Shown here: positions 56,961 to 64,000 of the stretch, piece after piece
How the letters are laid out: the number at the start of each line of letters is the position of its first letter
How positions within the stretch are numbered: the first letter of the stretch is position 1
Assembly (NCBI GenBank): GCA_012031965.1
Contig: JAAUSC010000004.1
Coordinates: 1 to 64,000 of the forward strand
Source of the DNA: Scytonema sp. RU_4_4
GTDB taxonomy: Bacteria > Cyanobacteriota > Cyanobacteriia > Cyanobacteriales > Nostocaceae
Direction: 5' to 3'
Length of the DNA stretch: 64,000 nt
The notes under the pieces: generated by a model
What the model saw: the letters and a program-made list of their open reading frames with translations, nothing else
Database searches by the model: none
What the model was told of the DNA's origin: nothing
Translations under genes and position numbers: made by a program

Positions 56961-58211
56961 TTAGACTGTCCCCCAGCAGCAACTCTCTTCAAATGAATCT
57001 TTTGATGAATCGTTTGAGCTGCTTACAAACTGGTTTTGCTTCTGAAATTTTACGAGTTCCAACAATAACTTGCGGAGTTCCAGTTGAAATGATGGAACTT
57101 CATTGACAGTTAACGGCTTGGTTAGAAAATGACAACCGCTCCAGCGGGCTCGCCAGTTATTGGAAAGCGTTTTTTCAGCTGTTAACATAATCAAGGGAAC
57201 GGAAGCAAGTTCAGGACGGCGACGAATTTGTTTGACCAAATCAAAACCGGATATGCTGGGCATATTGATGTCAATAAAGATGGCTGCCGGATTGGAAGAA
57301 AACATGCGTTGCATTGCGCCAGCGGGATGACCAAATGTTCTCACTACATATCCCCAACCTGTCATCAAGCTCTCCAACTGTTTCAGCAAGATTGGCGAAT
57401 CATCAATAACAAAGATTTCAGGAACAGCGGAAAGTGCTTGAAGTTTGACTAACCCATTGCTGATGAGTTTGGCAAAGACTTTAGCAATTTCCAATTCATC
57501 CTGAGCTAATGCAAAAGCAATATCGCTCAACGTCTTACCGCTGGATACTAGAAACTCCAAACGTTGTTTCTGCTCTACAGTTAAGTCCTGAGATTCCACT
57601 GCCTTCATCGTTAGGACAAAACTGCTATCCATTGAAGGAATTTGTTCTTTTAGCTTCTTCCAGCAGGCTTGCCGTTTGATCGCTTCAGATAGCAAGTTCT
57701 CTATTTCAAATCTTGCCATCGGAATTTGCATTCGCAGTTGAGGAGATGGCAAAAACTCGGCCTGTCCTGGATGGTCAAACAAGTACTTATCAAAGTCAGA
57801 CAATATTTTCAGGCGTAACGCCTGTTCCATCTCTTGATAAGTGATCAAGTGCAATCTGTGTAGTTCGTTAAGTAAATTGAGCAGCAAGAATGGATGGGTT
57901 TCTTGTTGTTCTAGAATTGATGGTTGCTGCAAGTTTGAAATGATGCGCTTTGCATCATCGCTGCGTAAACGAGGCACATACCGCTGAAATACCTCTAGGA
58001 GAGCTTGCTTGGCAAGGGGCTGTGTTCCTGAGAATATAATTCGTTTTCGTGATAGGGCAAGATACCACGAATGGGTTCTATTGGGGCTGTGGGAAACAGG
58101 AAATTCGCATTGCCAATATCCTGTCAGCATCCCAAGGGATGCTTGACTAAGTTTTTGAGGCAACTCCTGCGCCTGAAACGCGAAGCTGCTATGAGAAGCA
58201 AGTAATATCAT
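56961..58211 (-). CDS. PatA-like response regulator (PixG-like)
   Basis: A 416-residue protein with an N-terminal PatA-type domain (about 1-230, a DUF4388-like region with LTGYWQCEF and YLALSRKRIIFSG), a central helical segment, and a C-terminal receiver (about 265-390; EIFVIDDSPILLKQL, phosphoacceptor in IFIDINMPSISGFD, LTKPL). PatA regulates heterocyst pattern in Anabaena, and PatA-like proteins open motility operons such as Pix/Tax. It is the first gene of this operon and directly precedes the CheY gene. ATG start. Confidence 0.9.
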   Translation of the reverse strand: MILLASHSSFAFQAQELPQKLSQASLGMLTGYWQCEFPVSHSPNRTHSWYLALSRKRIIFSGTQPLAKQALLEVFQRYVPRLRSDDAKRIISNLQQPSILEQQETHPFLLLNLLNELHRLHLITYQEMEQALRLKILSDFDKYLFDHPGQAEFLPSPQLRMQIPMARFEIENLLSEAIKRQACWKKLKEQIPSMDSSFVLTMKAVESQDLTVEQKQRLEFLVSSGKTLSDIAFALAQDELEIAKVFAKLISNGLVKLQALSAVPEIFVIDDSPILLKQLESLMTGWGYVVRTFGHPAGAMQRMFSSNPAAIFIDINMPSISGFDLVKQIRRRPELASVPLIMLTAEKTLSNNWRARWSGCHFLTKPLTVNEVPSFQLELRKLLLELVKFQKQNQFVSSSNDSSKDSFEESCCWGTV

Positions 58212-58650
58212 AGGTCAATCAGTTAGGTGGGGAGGCTTTCAGCTGATAGCTATTCAACCTCAAGCATCTTCAACTGATTCAGTTGAAGGTACCTGTTCCA
58301 AAGGTAGGTGGGCGATGAACGTGCTGGGATCAATCGCACTATTGAAGTCAATATACTCCTAAATTGCTTTGAAAAGTCAGAGCTTAATATAGAATTCGCA
58401 CAATCTTTACACCAGGGATATTATGAGTGTCATCACTCTGAAGATATAAGTTATATGAACCAAAAGGAACATAGTTATCAACGAGATTTGACACTCCCAC
58501 GGCTACCACTCCAAGTCATCCACCACTCGCACACTCGTCATTCTGACTCCTTGGCGGAGCGTCTGGTGGCTCCGCTCCTTGGCGGAGCGTAGGCAGGGGG
58601 AACGCTCCTGGCTCCTGACTCCTGACTACTTCTGCAGGTCATTGACATAC
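58212..58650. promoter_or_regulatory. Upstream region of the chemosensory operon
   Basis: About 440 bp between the operon's first gene and the convergent-side end of the radical SAM gene. The part near 58212-58330 should hold the operon promoter; no clear boxes can be called. From 58480 it contains CCTTGGCGGAGCG repeats and an ACTCCTGACTACT stretch. Small frames here are not supported as genes. Confidence 0.4.
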
Positions 58651-60236
58651 TCAACTTGCCACAGCACCCACTGTCTCATTCACTCTTTCATATGGTTTTT
58701 CTACGCCTTGTGCCAAATATTCAGCAAGCTGAGATTCTATTTGCTCGCGTACAATTTGGCGATACTCTAAGAAATGTTCATTGTGGGCGCAGGTGGCGAG
58801 GTACTGCTCCGCAACCTTGGGATTACGCTTGATGATGCTAAACAAGTGGTGCCAGAACTTCCAGCGAGTTTCCCGTTTTATCCCTTGTCGCCAAATAACA
58901 AGCAGTAGCGCTTTCACAATCACCCAGTCTGGCATCTTAAATGGCGCTTTCCAACTCGGCGCACCCATCAACAGGAAACAGCGGTAGGTGCGATCCAAAT
59001 ACTGTACTGGGTCGTATAAACTACAAAAAGCTTCAATATATTCTCTGGCAATATCTTCTAGGGGACGAGTGGGGATAAAGTTCATCAAAGTCGTCTGGTT
59101 GATGTTGCCATCTTTATTTTCCCGTAGTCGTCCTTCTTTTTTGAGGCGATGCCAAAGAGCTGTATTTGGCAGTGCTTGTAACATAGCAAAAGTCGTAGAG
59201 GGAATGGCTGCTAGTTCGGCAAAGCGGACAATGCGATCGCCTGCACCTGGTTTTTCGCCATCAAAACCTATAATAAATCCAGCCATCGGGCGCAAGCCAG
59301 TTTTGATGATGGTTTGCACAGACTCAGTGAGCGAGTTGCGGGTATTTTGAAACTTCTTTGTCAGTTGCAAACTGTCTTCATCCGGTGTTTCAATTCCCAA
59401 AAACACAGCAGCAAAACCGCACTCAACCATCAACTCCATCAATTCTGTGTCTTGTGCTAAGTCAATAGAGGCTTCGGTGTCAAATCGGAATGGATATTTA
59501 TGTTCTGCCATCCAAACTTTTAACTCTTTGAGCAACAACTTAACATTGCGTTTGTTGCCAATAAAGTTGTCATCCACCATAAAAATACTACGCCGCCAAC
59601 CCAACTTATAAAGGGAATCCAACTCTGCTAACAGTTGTGCAGGAGTTTGGTGCGAGGTTTGCGTCCATAGAGAACAATAATGTCGCAAAATTCGCACTGG
59701 AAAGGACAACCCCGCGAAAATTGAATCGACATCATGTCGTAAGCGTCAAAGTCCAGCAAATCAAAACGGGGTATTGGGGTGTTTGTGACATCAGGTTTTT
59801 CTGTAGCGCGGAAAGTCCCAGAGGTTTCACCCCGTTTAATGGCTTCAACAAACATCGGTAGGGTAATTTCCCCTTCATCTAAAATCAGGAAATCTGCTCC
59901 AACATCCTGAACTGCATGAGGGACTGAGGTGGGGTAAGGGCCACCTACAGCAACTAACTTACCACGTTGCTTTGCTTCACGAATTTGCTCTAGTAAATCT
60001 TGTTTTTGGACTATCATCGCTGAGAAAACAACCACATCTGCCCAAGCCCATTCCTCTTCTGTTACTGGGCGGATGTTACGATCAACCAGCTTAAATTCCC
60101 ATTCTTGAGGCAAAATTGCTGCAACTGTCACTAAACCCAAGGGTGGTAACAAAACCTTGCGGTTAACTAATTCCAATATTTTTTCATAAGACCAAAATGT
60201 TTTAGGAAAAATGGGATAAACTAATAAAATTCGCAT
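58651..60236 (-). pseudogene. B12-binding radical SAM protein (DUF4070 group), frameshifted, possibly a sequencing artefact
   Basis: Two overlapping frames (60236-59628 and 59709-58651) join into one protein of about 528 residues. N-terminal cobalamin-binding domain (about 1-140; LLPPLGLVTVAAILP, IVQKQDLLEQI), radical SAM domain with the iron-sulfur motif C-x3-C-x2-C in FSRGCPFQCEFCDI, and a C-terminal DUF4070-like region. The break is at 59646-59648: one A (T on the plus strand) is missing, and adding it gives RKPRTKTPAQLLAELDSLY. The group includes hopanoid C-2 methylase HpnP as well as uncharacterised paralogues; I cannot tell which. As read, the protein would stop after the cluster motif. 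Confidence 0.87.
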
Positions 60237-60564
60237 GAACCATCAACCCTCACACTCTGAGTATTCTTTTACTGTAACTATATAAAAAGTTTCTTGGTAT
60301 ACAGACGAAGTTTTCCTCTTTAAAGTTTCTGTTTTTACTTTTTTGGAAAACAATTATTTGCAACTTAATGCAGTTTTATTTGATACCAACTTTGTCTTTG
60401 TTTTTCGTAGACTCATATCTTACACCATTCTCAACAAGACCTAAAAAACCGGGTTTCTCAACGAAAAATTAAGCTTTTTAAGTGGTGTCATTCTCAAGAA
60501 ACCCAGTTTTTGACCTTGGTGCAAGATGTCAGTAGACGAATCGTACTTAACTTGCATGTTTAAT
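60237..60564. other. Intergenic region with possible element
   Basis: No gene. About 60405-60540 is bounded by imperfect inverted repeats (ATATCTTACACCA on the left, TTGGTGCAAGATGT on the right) that enclose AACCGGGTTTCT and AGAAACCCAGTT. It resembles other dispersed units in the window and may be a MITE relic. Confidence 0.5.
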
Positions 60565-61524
60565 TTACTTGATCAAGGGCTCAACACCACTAATTTTTAA
60601 AACATCACTCATACTGGCACAGTAATTCGGTAAGGCAAAACTGTCGGGATTGATGACATTTTCGTAAGTAAAATGCCGATAGTTCATGCAGAATCTATCC
60701 CAAGCAGCCATTTGAATCCGAAATAAAACTATTAACAAATTAGCTAACGATAAAGAGAGGGGAATGCGAAAGTAGATTTTTTTGCCGAGATAGTTGCAGA
60801 CTTCTTCAATTGCCTGGTTTGCAGTTAACTGCGCTTGACCTAAAACAAAAAAGCGCTTTTCGTCTGTTGCAGGAGGATTATCTATCAAATATCGCACCAC
60901 AGTGGCAATGTCTTGACCGTGGATAAAGTGAAAACTGCCGTCTGCTTGAAAAAACCGAATGAAATCAATCCATTTTGTGACTTCTGGGATACCAGATGTT
61001 AGGTGGGAATAGGGTTTGTTGGCATCGCCGCCCAGTACTAAAGTGGGAAAAACAGTGGTCACTTTGGGGGCGATCGCTAATTCCGATAATTTTTGTAAGC
61101 ACACGTACTTGGAAGAAATATAATCTGTACCCAGTTCCCCTGCTTCTTTCAAGGGTTGGTTGTTGCGATCCAAAACGCTAGCAGTGGAAAAATAAATCAC
61201 TTGTTCGCATCTGTTCGGATCGAGCAAATTGAGCAACTCGTGTGTTTTATGTACATTAATATCAAAAGTTTCTTGACCGCCCCAAGCCGTCGCTGTTAAC
61301 ACCGCAGTGTCTATTGTTTTCAGCAAGTCGGCAAATTGCCCGATTTCTTGCATATCACCTTGCAAGACTGTCACACCAGGACGTGCTTGAGTATCTACTT
61401 GCAGTTTCTTTGGATTTCTAACCAGCAGATACAGTTCGTGTTCCGTTTCTCGAATTAAGGCTTCACTTATATAGTGACCGATACAGCCACTTGCACCAGT
61501 CACTAAAATGCGTTTCTGGGTCAT
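60565..61524 (-). CDS. NAD-dependent epimerase/dehydratase family protein
   Basis: A 319-residue extended short-chain dehydrogenase. The Rossmann motif is ILVTGASGCIGHYISEAL (Gly-x-x-Gly-x-x-Gly), FSTASVLDRNN gives the catalytic Ser region and YISSKYVCLQKL the Y-x-x-x-K pair. The C-terminal substrate domain is short. It could act on a nucleotide sugar or another small carbonyl compound; the substrate cannot be read. The frame extends upstream to 61557; the ATG at 61524 (MTQKRILV) is chosen. Placed between the radical SAM gene and hemE, same strand, but with more than 180 bp on the hemE side. Confidence 0.87.
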   Translation of the reverse strand: MTQKRILVTGASGCIGHYISEALIRETEHELYLLVRNPKKLQVDTQARPGVTVLQGDMQEIGQFADLLKTIDTAVLTATAWGGQETFDINVHKTHELLNLLDPNRCEQVIYFSTASVLDRNNQPLKEAGELGTDYISSKYVCLQKLSELAIAPKVTTVFPTLVLGGDANKPYSHLTSGIPEVTKWIDFIRFFQADGSFHFIHGQDIATVVRYLIDNPPATDEKRFFVLGQAQLTANQAIEEVCNYLGKKIYFRIPLSLSLANLLIVLFRIQMAAWDRFCMNYRHFTYENVINPDSFALPNYCASMSDVLKISGVEPLIK

Positions 61525-61706
61525 AGAGAGTTTTACATAAAATTTAGGAGTTATCAATTATGAATTATGAATAATAAAAAAGTTTCAAAATTCATGATTT
61601 ATGGTAGAACCCTGAAGTCAGTGGCTGATTCTTCATACCCAAATACTGCGCCATAGCGATAAGACTGTCAGGGGACACAAAGCATTGTGCCCCTAAGCTT
61701 GCCTGA

Positions 61707-62762
61707 TCATACAACTGCACTACTGAGTTGCTTAGCGGTTTCAAAGAAGAAAGCAACATTCTCCTCTGGGGTTTCCGGTAAAACACCGTGACCGAGATTA
61801 AGAATGTGTCCCTTCTTACCAGCTTTGCGAACAGTATCGAAAATGCGATCGCGAATAAATTCCTTAGAACCAAACAGTACACCAGGGTCAAGATTTCCCT
61901 GCACTTTGACGTGCTTACCTAATCTTGCCCGTGCGTCTGCCATATCTACTGTCCAATCTACAGTGATCACATCTGCACCCGATAGCGCCATCCTCTCTAG
62001 CAAACCTGCACTACCACTTACTAGTAGAATCAGGGGTGTATCAGGATGAGTCTCCTTCACTTGCTGGAAAACCCGCTGCTGATAGGGTAGTGCGAATGTT
62101 TCATAATCTTGAGGACTCAACTGTCCTGCCCAAGAATCAAACATTTGCACAACTTGTGCGCCACAATCAATTTGATAGCGGACATAAGTGGCGATCGCAT
62201 CTGCCAATTTTGTGAGCAACTGATGCAGCAATGTTGGTTCCGAGAACGCCATATTTTTGATGATGGAATAGGTTTTAGAACCTTTTCCCTCTACCGCATA
62301 AGCGGCTAATGTCCAAGGTGCGCCCACAAAGCCCAACACAGTTGATTGGTTGCCCACTTCCTGCCGCAATGCCTGTAGGATTGTTTTAATGAAAGGCAGC
62401 GATTGTTCAGGTTCTAGGGGATGCAGGTTATTGACTTGCTCCGAAGTACGAATAGGCGAGTGAATGATTGGTCCTTTGCCTTCGGCGATATCCATATCAA
62501 TGCCCAAACCAGGAAGCGGCGTGACGATATCAGAAAATAAAATCACTCCGTCTGGTTGAAAGGCTTTCCACGGTTGCAATGATACTTCAATCGCCACTTC
62601 CGGTATTTCCGAGCGATCGCGAAAAGAAGGATACTTCTCCCTTAAATCTCGGTAAGCTTTCATATACCGTCCCGCTTGTCGCATCATCCATACGGGGGGA
62701 CGGTCTAACACTTCACCACGAGCTGCTCTGAGGAGATAAGGAGCATTGGAGGAAATACCCAT
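61707..62762 (-). CDS. hemE: Uroporphyrinogen decarboxylase
   Basis: Decarboxylates the four acetate side chains of uroporphyrinogen III to coproporphyrinogen III, on the path to heme, chlorophyll and bilins. 351 residues, normal length. The signature [20 protein letters not shown] near residue 22 and the catalytic aspartate region [16 protein letters not shown] are intact, as are [16 protein letters not shown] and the C-terminal [20 protein letters not shown] start. Single gene on the minus strand. Confidence 0.97.
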   Translation of the reverse strand: MGISSNAPYLLRAARGEVLDRPPVWMMRQAGRYMKAYRDLREKYPSFRDRSEIPEVAIEVSLQPWKAFQPDGVILFSDIVTPLPGLGIDMDIAEGKGPIIHSPIRTSEQVNNLHPLEPEQSLPFIKTILQALRQEVGNQSTVLGFVGAPWTLAAYAVEGKGSKTYSIIKNMAFSEPTLLHQLLTKLADAIATYVRYQIDCGAQVVQMFDSWAGQLSPQDYETFALPYQQRVFQQVKETHPDTPLILLVSGSAGLLERMALSGADVITVDWTVDMADARARLGKHVKVQGNLDPGVLFGSKEFIRDRIFDTVRKAGKKGHILNLGHGVLPETPEENVAFFFETAKQLSSAVV

Positions 62763-62954
62763 TTAACAGTTCATCCTAAACTCTTTTTTCTGTCATTGTT
62801 TAGCTTATCATCCCAGGATTGCCCTTTTTTCAAGAAGCTTCACATCGGGTGCGACTCGCAAAAATTCTACTTCAATTAGACTTAAAACTTAATAATTATC
62901 GGTTTACGCGATAGGCGCAAAACTCTGTCTCTTTAGAGGAGTCACTAAACTCTT

Positions 62955-63686
62955 ATGCCACCTGATTCAAAACAACCACTACAAAGAGTCTTTTCTGGTA
63001 AACCTAACCCACGAAGATTTTTAATACCTCGGATTGAGAGACGGAGTTTCTTCATCCAATTTACCCTTTTAACCGTTTTAGGATGGGTTGTAGGCGGAAT
63101 TGCCAGTACAGCCATAGAAAAAATGATCGTAGAGGTCGTGCCATCAGCGGTTTTGCAACAGAAAATATGGTACGACTTAGCAAAATACTTCAGCAATTGT
63201 GTGTTTGCGCTCATTTTTGGCGCAGATCAAACTCTTGTTCTATATAAATACATATCTGGTTGGTGGTGGATGTTTTCCACCAGCCTAGGTTGGCTAATTG
63301 CTAACAGCGTTTCCGCAGAATGGATTAACTACATTGCATCCATTACTTCATCATTCAATCAAAGTTTATCTCCTCAACAAATAGTCATCTTAGGTTTTTT
63401 GTCAACCATTGCATATATCCTCTCAGGAATTTGGCTTGGGTTTTTCCAATGGCTTATACTGCGAAGATACACCACAGGTGCTTGTTGGTGGATTTTTCTG
63501 CCCTCAATTTCATTTCTATTGATTAGTCTATTGGTTTGGGTGCTTTCCCTTATGCAAGAGTTTGTTCCAGCAGTCTACCGCGCTCAGGTTGTGTATTTAT
63601 GTCAACAAGGATTGACAGCGGTCGTTCTGGGAGCTATCCCGGCTATTGGCTTGTGTACTTTGAAAAGAAACTCAGGTTCAACTTAG
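62955..63686 (+). CDS. Hypothetical polytopic membrane protein
   Basis: A 243-residue protein of unknown function with about five hydrophobic segments: around 38-55 (LLTVLGWVVGGIASTAIE), 75-95, 98-120 (WWWMFSTSLGWLIANSVS), 145-165 (ILGFLSTIAYILSGIWLGFFQW), 180-200 (WWIFLPSISFLLISLLVW) and a last one near 220-238. Aromatic pairs (WWW, WW) lie at the membrane edges. The N-terminus is basic and soluble. ATG start, preceded by an AGAGGAGT ribosome-binding site. No family recognised; divergent from hemE. Confidence 0.7.
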   Translation: MPPDSKQPLQRVFSGKPNPRRFLIPRIERRSFFIQFTLLTVLGWVVGGIASTAIEKMIVEVVPSAVLQQKIWYDLAKYFSNCVFALIFGADQTLVLYKYISGWWWMFSTSLGWLIANSVSAEWINYIASITSSFNQSLSPQQIVILGFLSTIAYILSGIWLGFFQWLILRRYTTGACWWIFLPSISFLLISLLVWVLSLMQEFVPAVYRAQVVYLCQQGLTAVVLGAIPAIGLCTLKRNSGST

Positions 63687-63717
63687 CGCTCTTTCATCAC
63701 TCTCGTGAGATTCTAAT

Positions 63718-64000
63718 TTAGAAATCGAACGTAGTGCGAATCACGCCCACATATAGCGGATCATTGTTGCTGTCGTTTTCCGGGTTAAGAATCACCCATA
63801 AACCAGGAGTCACTGAGATGTTGTCGTTTAGCCGCCAGCGATAAAATACTTCGATGTGGTAAGCGTTGTCCCTCTCTTTCCGGACATTGCTGTTGGACAC
63901 GTGTGGTGGCAAACCAAAGAGAATTCCCGGTAGGTTACCCCTACCTCCGACATCTGGAAAGGACATACCAATCGCCCCATACCAGGCATTGGCATTGTCA
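63718..64000 (-). CDS. Iron-uptake/OprB-type porin, 3' end only
   Basis: The last 94 codons of an outer-membrane porin that runs out of the window. The frame at the edge reads NANAWYGAIGMSFPDVGGRG, then YHIEVFYRWRLNDNISVTPG and ends GVIRTTFDF with a terminal aromatic, the mark of an outer-membrane beta barrel. This matches the C-terminal OprB-like barrel of cyanobacterial SLH-domain porins (iron-uptake porin type). The SLH part would be upstream, outside the window. Confidence 0.85.
   Translation of the reverse strand, partial: DNANAWYGAIGMSFPDVGGRGNLPGILFGLPPHVSNSNVRKERDNAYHIEVFYRWRLNDNISVTPGLWVILNPENDSNNDPLYVGVIRTTFDF

Overview
The window is chromosomal DNA of a cyanobacterium, most likely a filamentous, heterocyst-forming type (Nostocales-like). 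Evidence is the many GCGATCGC (HIP1-type) octamers inside genes, heptameric short tandem repeats between genes, and lineage genes such as a Rubisco accumulation factor (Raf1), a dnaK3-type chaperone with a linked zinc-finger-less DnaJ, a lysA-cdaA-uppS cluster, a PatA-like regulator and DUF2079/DUF3143 proteins. The genus cannot be read from the sequence. No tRNA, rRNA or CRISPR array was seen.

Layout. 1-4.6 kb: DUF2079 membrane protein, family 4 glycosyltransferase, M28 peptidase. 5-9.6 kb: chaperone block dnaK, dnaJ, membrane J-protein, DUF3143 protein. 9.6-13.7 kb: lysA-cdaA-uppS (minus), then rimI. 14.4-19.2 kb: clpC, a PIN toxin/antitoxin pair beside a decayed PIN gene, raf1. 19.4-26.8 kb: response regulator, a 990-bp internally deleted insertion sequence lying in a protease gene remnant, ilvB, an MFS transporter, an alpha/beta-hydrolase-like gene. 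27.4-31.6 kb: His-tailed ferrochelatase, FMN reductase, frameshifted ftsH. 31.7-40.6 kb: M23 peptidase, ubiA, ppx, an RNA-binding protein, a PII-like protein, an EamA transporter, a peptidoglycan-binding/HEAT protein. 40.9-47.0 kb: Uma2 nuclease, lipoprotein, glycosyltransferase, LD-carboxypeptidase, a decayed vapB and a 593-residue orphan gene that shares the vapB start region through a duplication. 47.4-58.2 kb: a six-gene chemosensory operon (PatA-like, CheY, CheW, two MCPs, CheA hybrid) in the order of the Pix/Tax phototaxis operons. 58.6-64 kb: frameshifted B12-binding radical SAM gene, epimerase, hemE, membrane protein, and the end of an outer-membrane porin.

How they fit together. Most of the window is housekeeping: protein quality control (DnaK/DnaJ/ClpC/FtsH), heme synthesis (HemE, HemH-like), wall and isoprenoid metabolism (LysA, UppS, LD-carboxypeptidase, M23), c-di-AMP synthesis, quinone and branched-chain amino-acid synthesis, and Rubisco assembly. 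The accessory and most informative parts are the chemosensory operon, which seems to have swapped a photosensor for an extracytoplasmic Cache sensor, the IS and MITE-like elements, the decayed toxin-antitoxin loci, and the duplication that gives the orphan gene its start.

Three large genes (dnaK tail, ftsH, radical SAM) each carry a one-base deficit, in two cases inside a homopolymer. This may be real decay or sequencing error and should be settled before these genes are called dead.
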